Source of the DNA: Sphingomonas sinipercae
GTDB lineage: Bacteria; Pseudomonadota; Alphaproteobacteria; Sphingomonadales; Sphingomonadaceae
Assembly (NCBI RefSeq): GCF_011302055.1
Contig: NZ_CP049871.1
Coordinates: 1,322,501 to 1,386,500 of the forward strand
Direction of reading: 5' to 3'
DNA length: 64,000 nt
This document shows positions 52,876 to 62,016 of this stretch, in pieces (positions within the stretch are counted from its first letter, which is position 1; the number at the start of each line of letters is the position of its first letter). The position numbers and the translations under genes were made by a program. Under the pieces are notes generated by a model, which searched no databases, was not told where the DNA came from, and saw nothing but the letters and a program-made list of their open reading frames with translations.

Positions 52876-54852
52876 ATGACGGAAGGCGGGGACGGCATCC
52901 GGTTCGATTGGCGACGCGGCGGCGCGGCGGCGGGCGCATTCTTCGCCATGCTCGTCCTGCTTGGGATGGTTTTCCTGGTCAAAGTCTCCAACGACGCGCG
53001 CGACGAAGCGCTGCAACTTGAACGCCATGCCTATGACGTCACCCTGCTCACCCGGTCGGTCGATGCCAGTATTTCCCGCTCCGAAGCTGCCTTGGGACGG
53101 TTCGCGCTCGACGAAGACCGGGACACGGGCAACATCTACTACGACCAGTGGAGCCTGGCTGGACGGCAGATCGAGCAGCTCAAGAGCCTGCTTCGGAACG
53201 ACAGCCGACAGCTCGAGCGGGTCCACGCGCTGGAACGGCTCTATGACAATCTCGGCGGGCAATTTGCCACGGCCGCGCGAATCGTTGCGACCCGCAGCGG
53301 CGCCAACGGCCTGAGTTACTATTATTCCGCAACCAAGTCGGGCGTCGGCCCGGCCCTTCGCTCCAAGCTTCGCGAGGTCGCGGACAGCGAGCGGGTCGCC
53401 TTGCAGGACCGGATGCAGCAAACGCGCTTGTTCTCGGCACGCGCCGACCAGCTTACCGATTACCTTAGCTGGCTCGGTGTCATCGTCGGCTTCGGTGCAA
53501 TCTTTCTCGGCGTCATCGCCATCCAGGCCGTGCGCCAATTCGCTTACGCCCGGCGCGACGCGGAAAATGAGTCGCAACGCGCCGAGTTGCTGGAACAGGC
53601 CGTCGCCGAACGCACGCAGGAGCTTCGCACCGCCAACGAGGCGCTGCGCGCCGAAGCGGAGGAACGCCAGGCGGCGGAAGCGCAGCTTCGCCAGGTGCAG
53701 AAGATGGAGGCGGTCGGCCAGCTCACCGGCGGCATCGCACACGACTTCAACAACATGCTGGCGGTCGTCGTCGGCGGCGTCGACCTCGCTCGGCGGCGGC
53801 TCAATGGCCCGCGCCGAGAAGTGCTCAACCATCTCAACAACGCAATGGAAGGAGCCACTCGCGCAGCGGCGCTGACCCGGCGGCTGTTGTCGTTCGCCCG
53901 TTCCGAGCCGCTGCTGCCGGAACGCGTTGACGCTGCCGAACTGGTCGCGGGGATGTCCGACCTCCTCGACCGGACCTTAGGCGAGCGCATCAGGGTGGAA
54001 GTCGATCTCGCCGCGGAAACCTGGCCGATCTACGTCGATCCGCATCAATTGGAGAATGCGATCGTCAACCTTGCCGTGAATGCCCGCGACGCGATGAACG
54101 AGATGGGCGCGCTTCGCATCGCCACGCGCAACGTAACGCTCGGCGCCAGCGAGGTCGGCGACGTCCAGGCCGGCGACTATGTGCAGGTATCGGTCACTGA
54201 CACCGGCTGCGGCATGACCCCGGAGGTGATCGAGCGCGCGTTCGAGCCTTTCTTCACCACCAAGGCGGTCGGCAAGGGCACCGGGCTCGGCCTCAGCCAG
54301 ATTTTCGGTTTTGCCCATCAGTCCGGCGGCGAAGTTGGAATCGACAGCCAGCTCGGTCGCGGCACCACCGTCTCGCTCTATCTGCCCCGAACGCGGGTCG
54401 AAGCACGCGCCCGGCTCCATGCCACGCAGCGGGTCGACAACGATGTGACGGTGCCGGGGGCACGCATCCTGGTGGTCGAAGACGATCCGCGGGTGCGAAG
54501 CTCGACCGTCGAAGCGCTTCAGGACCTCGATTACGATCCTATCGCGTGCGACAGCGGCGCCGAAGCGATCCGGCTGTTCGACTCGCGCACGTTCGACCTC
54601 GTCATCAGCGACGTCATCATGCCGGAAATGACAGGGCCGGAACTCATCAAGGTGCTCAAGGAACGGCGCACCGATTTCGCGGTCCTGTTCGTCACGGGCT
54701 ACGTCGGCGAGGGCGAGAGCGACGACCTCATCGGCCATGAGCTCCTGCGCAAGCCCTTTACGGTAACCGCGCTCGCATCCGCGGTCGGCGCCGCGCTGTC
54801 GCGCGGCCCTAGCGCACGGCCCCGGTCTTCAGGAGCCGCGGCAGCAATGTGA
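52876..54852 (+). CDS. Hybrid sensor histidine kinase with CHASE3-like sensor and receiver
   Basis: A 658-residue hybrid kinase. Layout: transmembrane helix (about 17-37), periplasmic helical CHASE3-like domain (about 40-195), second helix (about 198-220), coiled coil (about 222-275), HisKA with H289 (GGIAHDFNNM), HATPase with GKGTGLGLS, and a C-terminal receiver domain with phosphoacceptor D579 (VISDVIMPEMTG) and the KPF segment. The DFNN H-box type is frequent in alphaproteobacterial hybrid kinases. The partner regulator is not encoded nearby. Its last 44 bases overlap the convergent Tam41-like gene. Confidence 0.9.
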   Translation: MTEGGDGIRFDWRRGGAAAGAFFAMLVLLGMVFLVKVSNDARDEALQLERHAYDVTLLTRSVDASISRSEAALGRFALDEDRDTGNIYYDQWSLAGRQIEQLKSLLRNDSRQLERVHALERLYDNLGGQFATAARIVATRSGANGLSYYYSATKSGVGPALRSKLREVADSERVALQDRMQQTRLFSARADQLTDYLSWLGVIVGFGAIFLGVIAIQAVRQFAYARRDAENESQRAELLEQAVAERTQELRTANEALRAEAEERQAAEAQLRQVQKMEAVGQLTGGIAHDFNNMLAVVVGGVDLARRRLNGPRREVLNHLNNAMEGATRAAALTRRLLSFARSEPLLPERVDAAELVAGMSDLLDRTLGERIRVEVDLAAETWPIYVDPHQLENAIVNLAVNARDAMNEMGALRIATRNVTLGASEVGDVQAGDYVQVSVTDTGCGMTPEVIERAFEPFFTTKAVGKGTGLGLSQIFGFAHQSGGEVGIDSQLGRGTTVSLYLPRTRVEARARLHATQRVDNDVTVPGARILVVEDDPRVRSSTVEALQDLDYDPIACDSGAEAIRLFDSRTFDLVISDVIMPEMTGPELIKVLKERRTDFAVLFVTGYVGEGESDDLIGHELLRKPFTVTALASAVGAALSRGPSARPRSSGAAAAM

Positions 54853-55684
54853 TCGCGCCCAGCAGCGGGTGACGCCGCTGCCATGGCTTGAGCTCGATGC
54901 TTGCGCCGCTGTGCCGGTTGATCTTCCAGACGATGTAATCCGCGCCCCCGGCGAAGGTCGCGCTTGCCTTGGCCAGTCGGACTACCGACAGGATTTTCCC
55001 TTTCAGACGCATACGCTTCCACCATTTGGTTGCGACTGCTTCTGAAATGGAGTTTGGCGCTTGCAGCGCCGCTTCCCCAAAGCGCTCGTAACGCACCGGA
55101 TCGGCATCCACGATCGCCGCCGAGCGGTCCGACCGTTCCGCCCTCAATTCCGATGCGAAGGTGTGTGCGAAGGCCGCCTTCCATAGGTTCCCGATGGTCT
55201 GCTGCGGCGCCGTTACCGGACGGGTAAAGCCCAGCAGCGTCGGCGCGCACTGGGCGATAGCGGCAACAACGGCGTCCCTCGCCTGCTCATCCTGCGCGTA
55301 GACCAGACGCGCAGGCTGGGCGAAGCGCGCCAGCACCGACGTGCTGCGCGCCCGTTGTCCACACTCGCGGACCAGGTCGGCCTGACTGAGGACGGCATAT
55401 TTCGCCACCAGCCCTTCATGCTCGAAATAGAAGACGTTGGGCGGGATCAGGCGATTGGCGAGGGCGAGCCAGCGCTTGCCATAAGCAGCGGGATAGCTGG
55501 ACACGATCAGGTAGAAATCGAGCATCAACCCTTCGAGCTGCTGCTGGCGCAGGCATGAGCCGTAGAACAAGACCGCTTGCGAGGAGGCGCCATACAGCGC
55601 CGCGATTGCCTCTGCCATCGCACGGACGCGAGGATCGACCGGCAGCACCAGCTCGTCGCGAACCAGTTCGCGAAGTTCACTCAT
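54809..55684 (-). CDS. Tam41-like nucleotidyltransferase (predicted CTP:phosphatidate cytidylyltransferase)
   Basis: A 291-residue soluble protein. Residues 38-61 read VLFYGSCLRQQQLEG-LMLDFYLIV, which has the spacing of the nucleotidyltransferase YGS...DF core of mitochondrial Tam41, the CTP:phosphatidate cytidylyltransferase of cardiolipin synthesis; the following PPNVFYFEHEG also resembles Tam41 (NPxVYY-type). The first metal-binding acidic pair appears as only one Asp (D56) at this site, so activity needs testing. It lies 11 nt behind a lipid-kinase gene, consistent with the kinase making the phosphatidate that this enzyme would activate. An ordinary, unrelated NTase is possible. Confidence 0.5.
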   Translation of the reverse strand: MSELRELVRDELVLPVDPRVRAMAEAIAALYGASSQAVLFYGSCLRQQQLEGLMLDFYLIVSSYPAAYGKRWLALANRLIPPNVFYFEHEGLVAKYAVLSQADLVRECGQRARSTSVLARFAQPARLVYAQDEQARDAVVAAIAQCAPTLLGFTRPVTAPQQTIGNLWKAAFAHTFASELRAERSDRSAAIVDADPVRYERFGEAALQAPNSISEAVATKWWKRMRLKGKILSVVRLAKASATFAGGADYIVWKINRHSGASIELKPWQRRHPLLGAITLLPRLLKTGAVR

Positions 55685-55695
55685 CGGCTTGAACT

Positions 55696-56733
55696 TTAAG
55701 CGGCGAGCTTGACGAAAGACAGCGGCTGCGCCGGCGTCAGGCGGATCGGGTGACCGACCCGGGCGCTGAACGTTTCGCCGTCCAAGATGACGTTGGACTG
55801 GTCGCCTTCGATGTTGATCTCGTCGGTTTCCTGCAAGTGGACGCCCCGCAGCTTAACCGCGCTCAACTTGCCAAGAATGGTGGCGAACGCGGCCCGCAAC
55901 ATGGACCACGGCCGCTCTTCAATCGCCAACAGTTTGAGCCCGCCGCGCTTGGTCGTGCCCATTTCGCTATTCAGCAACAGCTTGTCGAGCGTGGTGACGG
56001 CAAGGATCGCAAAGCGTCCGGACAGCTGCCCTTCCGATCGCATCGAAACGCGAAGATTGGGCGCAACCGGCGGCAGGAAGTCGGCGCGAAGCCGAAACAC
56101 GATGCGCAGCAGGACGGCCAATATGGTCAGGACGTGGCTGACGCTGTTCGGCAGGCCCAGCGGGTAGATCTTGTTCCGGCAATAAAGCATCGTTTGCGCC
56201 AGGCCGGCGCCGCCCAGGAACATGCCGATCACCGGCTTGGCCGTGCCGTCGGTCTGCAAGGCGATGAGCTCGCGCGCGACGAGATGCTCCGTCAAATCAT
56301 GCTGGGCGAGCGCAACCAGGCGCTCGAGCGAGGCGATCGGGTCGCCATGCGCACCAAGGTCGAGGGCAATCAGGTTGGTCTTGCCGCTTGGCAGGACCGC
56401 CACCGGCGGCGGCGTGTCGCCGAAATGCCCGCCATTGTACATTTCCGTCAAAGCGGCCTGCACCGTGCCGTCACCGCCGTTGATAACCAGCATCTTCGGC
56501 CGCACGCGGGCAATCGTCTTCAGCCCCTCGCCGACCTGGTCGACGCGTTCGACTTCATAGTGGAAAATGTCGGGATGGTCCGCGCAATAGCTGCGGATCC
56601 GCGCCAATTGGGCGATGTTCCCGGTCGATTTCGGATTCGACAGCAACGCAATTCGCGGCCGCCGCGAAACCGCGCCGACGCGTGTTCCGTCGCCCTTTGA
56701 AGGTCCGGCGTCTGGCTGATGCGTTTTCAACAT
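55696..56733 (-). CDS. Diacylglycerol/ceramide kinase family lipid kinase
   Basis: A 345-residue lipid kinase of the DAGK catalytic family (PF00781 type). The nucleotide motif GGDGT (86-90) sits after VINGG, and the start (RIALLSNPKSTGN) and PSGKTNLIALDLG segment are typical. Substrates in the family include diacylglycerol, sphingosine and, in Caulobacter, ceramide; since sphingomonads make sphingolipids, either acceptor is possible. First gene of a two-gene operon with the Tam41-like gene, and divergent from lptF. Confidence 0.85.
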   Translation of the reverse strand: MLKTHQPDAGPSKGDGTRVGAVSRRPRIALLSNPKSTGNIAQLARIRSYCADHPDIFHYEVERVDQVGEGLKTIARVRPKMLVINGGDGTVQAALTEMYNGGHFGDTPPPVAVLPSGKTNLIALDLGAHGDPIASLERLVALAQHDLTEHLVARELIALQTDGTAKPVIGMFLGGAGLAQTMLYCRNKIYPLGLPNSVSHVLTILAVLLRIVFRLRADFLPPVAPNLRVSMRSEGQLSGRFAILAVTTLDKLLLNSEMGTTKRGGLKLLAIEERPWSMLRAAFATILGKLSAVKLRGVHLQETDEINIEGDQSNVILDGETFSARVGHPIRLTPAQPLSFVKLAA

Positions 56734-56803
56734 GATTTCGCTGGCGAGTCCGCTATGAGATCAAACCCTGACATGGGACACGCCCGGGCAGGGTCTATGT
56801 CGG

Positions 56804-58042
56804 ATGCCTTTGCGGCCAAATCATGGTGCAGGAACGTCGAATTTGCGCGCAGTTGGATTGATCGACCGCTATCTCGCGCGATCGATAGCGGTGCCGCTCA
56901 TCGGCACCCTTCTGCTTGCGGCGATGCTGCTCGTCCTCGACAAGATGCTTCGCCTGTTCGATTTCGTCGTGAATACGGGCGGTCCGGTCAGCGTCGTGTG
57001 GCGGATGCTGGCCAATCTGCTGCCGGAATATCTCTCGCTCGGAATACCCATCGGACTCCTGCTTGGAATCCTTCTCGCATTCCGCAAGCTGGCGCTATCG
57101 TCCGAGCTCGACGCGCTGCGCGGGATCGGTGTCGGCTATGGCCGGATGCTGCGCATTCCCTACGTCTACGCTGTTTCGCTGATGGCGCTGAACATGCTGA
57201 TCGTCGGCTACCTGCAGCCGATCGCCCATTACCGTTACGAAGGGCTTCGTTTCGACCTTCGTTCGGGCGCGCTCGGGGCATCGATCAAGGTCGGAGAGTT
57301 CAACCGCTTCGGCAAGCGCATCACCCTGCGCATCGATCGCAGCGAGGACCAGGGTACGCGGCTGGAAGGGATTTTCGTGCAGGTCGACAATCCCAAGGGC
57401 GGCAGCGTCGCCGCGACCGCCGAGCGCGGCCGGTTCCTGGCGACCGACGATCCGGAGGTGATCCTCTTCCGGCTCGGCAATGGGCGGCTGATCCAGCAGG
57501 CGCCGAACTTCCCTGCGCCCCGCACCCTGACCTTCGCCAGCTACGACCTGCCGATCCCGGTGCCGGCAATCGACCCCTTCCGCCGCCGCGGCACCGACTT
57601 TGAAGAGCTGTACCTGCACGAGCTCTTCCGCGTCGGTTATGGCGGCGGCGCCACCGACCGCGAGCAGCAACTCGGCGCGCAATCCAACCTCAACTTCAGG
57701 CTGGTCGAGGTCGTCGTCATGCTGTTGCTGCCGCTGCTCGCCGTCGCCCTCGCGGTGCCGCCGAAGCGAAGTACTTCCGCGCTGGGCATTTTCGTCGGGA
57801 TCGTGCTGGTCGTCGCCTATCACAAGGTCAATCAATATGGGGAATATGCCGGCGAGCAGGGCCGGATCGATCCGATCCTAGCGATGTGGGTGCCGTTCCT
57901 GCTGATGAGTGCGCTAGTCCTGTGGATGTACCACGTGATCGCACACCGCCCGGGCGGCCAGCCGATCGGCGCGCTGGAACGCGCCGCCGCCTTGATCGGG
58001 CGTCGAATCCGTTCGCTGTTCCGACGGTCGCGTACGGCATGA
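56804..58042 (+). CDS. lptF: LPS export permease LptF
   Basis: Inner-membrane permease of the LptB2FG extractor that drives lipopolysaccharide to the periplasmic bridge. 412 residues of the YjgP/YjgQ family: transmembrane segments about 28-55 and 60-115, periplasmic beta-jellyroll (about 145-290), then three more helices. The ATG at 56804 is the first in frame; a TTG at 56858 would begin closer to the usual LIDRYLARS start. The stop overlaps the lptG start (ATGA). Confidence 0.92.
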   Translation: MPLRPNHGAGTSNLRAVGLIDRYLARSIAVPLIGTLLLAAMLLVLDKMLRLFDFVVNTGGPVSVVWRMLANLLPEYLSLGIPIGLLLGILLAFRKLALSSELDALRGIGVGYGRMLRIPYVYAVSLMALNMLIVGYLQPIAHYRYEGLRFDLRSGALGASIKVGEFNRFGKRITLRIDRSEDQGTRLEGIFVQVDNPKGGSVAATAERGRFLATDDPEVILFRLGNGRLIQQAPNFPAPRTLTFASYDLPIPVPAIDPFRRRGTDFEELYLHELFRVGYGGGATDREQQLGAQSNLNFRLVEVVVMLLLPLLAVALAVPPKRSTSALGIFVGIVLVVAYHKVNQYGEYAGEQGRIDPILAMWVPFLLMSALVLWMYHVIAHRPGGQPIGALERAAALIGRRIRSLFRRSRTA

Positions 58043-59136
58043 TCAACCTTCGCCTCTTCCCATCCCGGCAACTCGCTTTGTACACGGTAAAGCTGTTCAT
58101 CACGCGCAGTGTCGCGGTGCTGATCGGCCTGGTTCTGGTCCTGATGATGCTCGATCTCCTCGGCGAATCAGGCAAGATCCTGGCCGTGCCCGGCAACGGC
58201 GATCCGGAGTTATGGCGCTACGTATCGCTGCGCATTCCGGTGTTGATCACGACCTTCCTGCCCTTTTCCGTGCTTCTTGGAACGCTGATCGCTTTTGTCG
58301 GGCTCAACCAGAGCAGCGAGGTCGTGGCGATGAAGGCGGCCGGTGTGTCGGCGCACCAGATGCTGGCCCCGATCTTTTTCGCCAGCCTTGGCATCGCAGC
58401 CGCCCTCTTCGTCTTTAACGAGCAGGTGACGGTCAATTCGGCGCGCGTCGTTCGGGCGTGGAGCGACAATGACTACAAGCCGATCCCGCCGGAGCGCGGC
58501 ATCCTGACCAATGTCTGGGTGCTCAAAGGGGGAGACCTGGTCCGCGCGCGGCACATCGGTGGCCGGGGCAGCGGTTTCCACGCAGAAGGCGTCACCATCT
58601 ACGAACGGAGTGATGGTGCGCTCAAGCGGATCATTGATGCGCAAAAAGCGGTCCCGGCGCGGGATGGGTGGGTCTTGCAGGGTGTCACGATTTACGATTC
58701 CAGCATGAACGTCGTCAGCAAGGTCGATCGCCAGTTCGGCTTGCAAGGCGTGACACCGCAGCAGCTGACGCTTTCGCGGGTCGACCCGGACACGACGAAC
58801 TTTTTCGAGCTTCGGCGCAAAGTCGAGGAAATGCGCGACGCAGGCCTGCTCACGGCCGAAGCCGAGGCTGGCCTGTGGCACAAAATTGCCGGCCCGCTGT
58901 CCTGCGCGCTAATGCCGCTGCTTGCCGCCATTGCCGCCTTCGGCCTGGCGCGATCGGGGCAGGTCCTGCTTCGTGCAGTTACCGGCATGGCGCTTGGCTT
59001 CGCTTACTTCGTGGCCGACAATTTCAGCATCGCGATGGGCAATGTCGGCGCTTACCCGCCGCTGATCGCGGCCTGGGCGCCGTTCTTCCTGTTCCTGCTC
59101 GTCGGCGAAACCGTGCTGATCCGCACCGAGGAGTGA
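58039..59136 (+). CDS. lptG: LPS export permease LptG
   Basis: Second permease of LptB2FG. 365 residues with the same six-helix plus jellyroll layout; the N-terminus SRQLALYTVKLFITRS and the VVAMKAAGVSAHQM cytoplasmic coupling segment are typical. The ATG at 58039 overlaps the lptF stop, which decides the start within a longer open frame. Confidence 0.94.
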   Translation: MINLRLFPSRQLALYTVKLFITRSVAVLIGLVLVLMMLDLLGESGKILAVPGNGDPELWRYVSLRIPVLITTFLPFSVLLGTLIAFVGLNQSSEVVAMKAAGVSAHQMLAPIFFASLGIAAALFVFNEQVTVNSARVVRAWSDNDYKPIPPERGILTNVWVLKGGDLVRARHIGGRGSGFHAEGVTIYERSDGALKRIIDAQKAVPARDGWVLQGVTIYDSSMNVVSKVDRQFGLQGVTPQQLTLSRVDPDTTNFFELRRKVEEMRDAGLLTAEAEAGLWHKIAGPLSCALMPLLAAIAAFGLARSGQVLLRAVTGMALGFAYFVADNFSIAMGNVGAYPPLIAAWAPFFLFLLVGETVLIRTEE

Positions 59137-59140
59137 CCGC

Positions 59141-60406
59141 TTAAAGCAAGGTCCAGGCTGCACCGATCGTCAGTGCCAAGACGACCATGCTCGCCGCCAG
59201 CGAGATCGCCGCGGACCGGCCTTCGCGCCGGGCATAAGCGATCACGATCCCAAGCTTCACCGCCATGTTCGCAAGAATGGTCCCCGCCAGCGCCATGCTC
59301 GCCAGCCATGGAGCAATCGCGTCTGCCGGAAGCCCGCCGGCAGTGACGATCGCGACATCGACGTCCATGCTGCCCATGACCAGCAGCAGGACGGCCAACC
59401 CCTCCTGGCCAAAGCGGCCTTGCGCCCAGGCCGCCGCGACCGCCGCAACCGCGACGAAAGCGACGAAACCGAGCGCTGGCAGGAGGGCGATCGGGTTGCC
59501 CGGCGGCGCCGGCCCCTGGTGCGTCGGCGCCTTTCGGTAGAGCCAGTAGGCAGCCGCCGCCTGCGTCAATAACGCGGGCACGACCAACAAGGTAAATTCA
59601 ACGAGGAATCGGGTCGCGAGTACCGCGACCAGCACGATGACTCGAAGGTACATGACGGTGCTGGCAAGCGCGATCCCGGCGGGCTCGGCGCCGCCGCCCT
59701 TCCCGCTGCCGAGCCGCTGCGAAAGCGATTGGGTGACCGCGGTGGAGCTATAGAGGCCACCGATCAGTGCGGTCGCAACGGTGCCGTGCCTAGCGCCGAA
59801 CAGGCGGTTGGCAACGTAACCGGCAAATGAGAAGCCGGTGACCAGCACTACGACCATCCACAATTTCTGCGGATTCCACGCCCCATAGGGGCCGAAGTCG
59901 CCGCTCGGCAGGAACGGCAGGACGGCGCCGGCGATCACCGCAAATCTTGCCAGCGCCTTCACGTCGGCCTCGTCGAGCCGGTCGATAAACCGGTGGGCTT
60001 CCTCGCGCAGGGCGAGCACCAGCGTCACCAGGGTGGCGCCGGCAATTGCCAGGCCCGGCCGGCCGCCTCCGGCAAGAAACCCCAGCCCGACCGTGACCAA
60101 GGCAGCCACCGGAGTCGTCGCGTCCATCTTGTCGTCGCCGGTCCGGCGGCTGTAGCCAACGACGACCAGCGCAGCAGCGGCGGCCGCGATCCCGCCCCCG
60201 GCGAGCGCCTGCCCTGATGCTCCAAGAAGACCGGCAATGCCCGAGCCCAAGCCCAGCAAGGTGAAGGTGCGGATCCCGGCAAACCGGCTATTGTCGCGCA
60301 GTTTCCGCAGGTTCCATCCGCGCTCAATTCCAACCAGCAGGCCGCAGGCGAGCGCCGTCGCCACCGCCAGCGCCTCCACCGCCCAGTCAGGCCAGCCGTT
60401 CAGCAT
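59141..60406 (-). CDS. MgtC/DUF4010 membrane protein
   Basis: A 421-residue protein with about 12 hydrophobic segments. The N-terminal part (about 10-135) is a MgtC/SapB domain (GLLVGIERGWN, FAGIRTFTLLGL) and the remainder is a DUF4010 domain (ANRLFGARHGTVATALIGGLYSSTAVTQSL, SMDVDVAIVTAGG). Such proteins are linked to magnesium or unknown transport. Its ATG lies 20 nt inside the end of fghA, so it is expressed with the formaldehyde operon, an unexpected partner. Confidence 0.85.
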   Translation of the reverse strand: MLNGWPDWAVEALAVATALACGLLVGIERGWNLRKLRDNSRFAGIRTFTLLGLGSGIAGLLGASGQALAGGGIAAAAAALVVVGYSRRTGDDKMDATTPVAALVTVGLGFLAGGGRPGLAIAGATLVTLVLALREEAHRFIDRLDEADVKALARFAVIAGAVLPFLPSGDFGPYGAWNPQKLWMVVVLVTGFSFAGYVANRLFGARHGTVATALIGGLYSSTAVTQSLSQRLGSGKGGGAEPAGIALASTVMYLRVIVLVAVLATRFLVEFTLLVVPALLTQAAAAYWLYRKAPTHQGPAPPGNPIALLPALGFVAFVAVAAVAAAWAQGRFGQEGLAVLLLVMGSMDVDVAIVTAGGLPADAIAPWLASMALAGTILANMAVKLGIVIAYARREGRSAAISLAASMVVLALTIGAAWTLL

Positions 60407-61220
60407 GCCAACGCAAATGATCGGTGATGAACGTCGAGATGAAGTAATAGCTGTGGTCGTAGCCTTCGCGCCGGTAGACGGTCAGCGCGACGCCGGCATC
60501 CGCGCACACTTGCTCAAGCAGCTCCGGCCGAAGCTCCTGCTCCAGGAACGGATCGGCGGTCCCGACATCGATCAACAGCTCGGAAAGTCGCGCGCCGTCC
60601 TCGATCAGCGCAACAGCGTCGTGACGCCGCCAAGCTTCCCGGCTTTCGCCCAAATAGCCGGCGAACGCCTTTTCACCCCACGGCACCTGGCTCGGTGCAA
60701 CGATCGGCGCGAACGCGGAAACGCTGCGGAAGCGGCCAGGATTGCGCAAGGCGATGGTCAGCGCGCCATGACCCCCCATCGAGTGGCCGGTAATGGATTG
60801 GCGCTTGGGATCAATCGGGAATTCAGCCGCGACTAGCCGAGGCAATTCTTCGGTTACGTAGCTCCACATGCGAAAATGTGTCGCCCATGGTTCTTCCGTG
60901 GCATCGACATAAAAGCCGGCGCCCTGCCCAAAGTCATAGCCTTCAGAATCCGGCACCCCTTCGCCGCGTGGACTCGTGTCCGGAGCGACGAAAATCAGCC
61001 CAAGCTCGGCACAGGCGGCGCGATACTCGCCTTTCTCGGTCACATTCGCGTGGGTGCAGGTCAGTCCCGACAAATACCACACGACCGGCAACCTTCTCCC
61101 CTGCTCCGCTTGCGGCGGGAGGAAGATAGAGAAGGTCATGTCGGTGCCAGTCGAATTGCTGGCATGCGACACGACCAATTGCCTGCCGCCATGCGATCTG
61201 ACGTCGGAAACGACCTTCAT
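60387..61220 (-). CDS. fghA: S-formylglutathione hydrolase
   Basis: Second enzyme of glutathione-dependent formaldehyde detoxification, cleaving S-formylglutathione to formate and glutathione. 277 residues of the esterase D type; serine nucleophile S147 in GHSMGGHGAL, conserved LSGLTCTHANV loop, and GYDHSYYFI with the catalytic His. The ATG at 61220 starts 2 nt after the VOC gene stop; the frame is open for 10 more codons. Confidence 0.96.
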   Translation of the reverse strand: MKVVSDVRSHGGRQLVVSHASNSTGTDMTFSIFLPPQAEQGRRLPVVWYLSGLTCTHANVTEKGEYRAACAELGLIFVAPDTSPRGEGVPDSEGYDFGQGAGFYVDATEEPWATHFRMWSYVTEELPRLVAAEFPIDPKRQSITGHSMGGHGALTIALRNPGRFRSVSAFAPIVAPSQVPWGEKAFAGYLGESREAWRRHDAVALIEDGARLSELLIDVGTADPFLEQELRPELLEQVCADAGVALTVYRREGYDHSYYFISTFITDHLRWHAERLA

Positions 61221-61222
61221 CG

Positions 61223-61600
61223 TCACTGTTGCGGCCGGTGAAGCCCGCACAATTTGTTGCCGTCGGGATCGCGCAGGTAAGCGAGGTAGAGCTTGCCGAA
61301 CGCATTCTCGCGATAGCCCGGCGGGTCGCAGCCCTCGCAGTCGGCACCGCCCGCCTCAAGCCCACGCCGATGCCAGGCGTCGACCTCCTCCGGGCTATCG
61401 AAGTTAAACCCGATCGTGCCGCCGTTGGCCTGCTTCGCGGGCTGCCCGTCGATCGGCTGGGAGACCATGAACACCGACCCCTTGTTGCGGTAGGCGAGGC
61501 GGCCCTTGTCATCCTGGTGCCCCTCCTTGCCGAACAGTTTGTCGTAGAAGCTCTTCGACTTTTCGACGTCGTTGGATCCGACCATCACGTGACTGAACAT
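61223..61600 (-). CDS. VOC-family (glyoxalase-like) protein
   Basis: A 125-residue protein with one VOC beta-alpha-beta-beta-beta pair (HVMVGSNDVEKSKSFYDKLFG at the start, AYLRDPDGNKLC at the end). Members bind a metal and act as glyoxalases, dioxygenases or resistance proteins. A role with glutathione adducts is likely because it lies between the cupin and fghA genes, but the reaction is unknown. It contains a GADCEGCDPPGY segment that could ligate metal. Confidence 0.87.
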   Translation of the reverse strand: MFSHVMVGSNDVEKSKSFYDKLFGKEGHQDDKGRLAYRNKGSVFMVSQPIDGQPAKQANGGTIGFNFDSPEEVDAWHRRGLEAGGADCEGCDPPGYRENAFGKLYLAYLRDPDGNKLCGLHRPQQ

Positions 61601-61611
61601 AGTACGTCCCC

Positions 61612-61983
61612 CTACAGCTCGACGGCGTGCGTCGCGGTTGCCATGTCGCCAGTGTTCGGCGTGTCGTTCGGATCGATCAAGAGCAGTTTCACCTCCCCGC
61701 GCCGGGCGGCCGGCCGGTGCTCCGTGCCCGCCGGCACGATCAGCAACTCCCCCGGCCCTACGGTCACCGTCCGGTCGCGAAAGTCCATGTCGAACTCCCC
61801 TTCCAGGATCAGGAACAGCTCGTCCGTCTCGTCATGTTTGTGCCACACCCACTCGCCGCTGGTCTTCACCAGCCTGACTTCATTGTCATTGTAGCGGGCG
61901 ACTATCTTGGGCGCCCAATGTTCGCTGAACGCGCCCAGCTTTTCCGCAAGGTTGACCTTCGTTGGCGACCGGTCCGGCAGCAT
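61612..61983 (-). CDS. Cupin-domain protein
   Basis: A 123-residue single cupin. Motif 1 residues (WHKHDETDELFLILEG, two His and Glu) and motif 2 (PGELLIVPAGTEHRP, His) are complete, so it should bind a metal. Substrate unknown; membership in the frmA-fghA operon suggests handling of a C1 or aldehyde-derived compound, or a regulatory sensor role. Strong AGGAGG site 7 nt before the ATG, with a palindrome just upstream. Confidence 0.85.
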   Translation of the reverse strand: MLPDRSPTKVNLAEKLGAFSEHWAPKIVARYNDNEVRLVKTSGEWVWHKHDETDELFLILEGEFDMDFRDRTVTVGPGELLIVPAGTEHRPAARRGEVKLLLIDPNDTPNTGDMATATHAVEL

Positions 61984-62001
61984 CGTGAGACCTCCTGTTA
62001 A

Positions 62002-62016
62002 GTTGCGATTCGCAAC
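62002..62016. promoter_or_regulatory. Palindromic operator candidate upstream of the cupin gene
   Basis: GTTGCGA-T-TCGCAAC is a perfect 15-bp palindrome, 19 bp before the cupin ATG and between frmA and cupin. It is nested within GAGACC/GGTCTC arms. Its size and symmetry fit a dimeric HTH regulator (MarR, HxlR, TetR or similar). No regulator gene is in the window. Confidence 0.55.
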
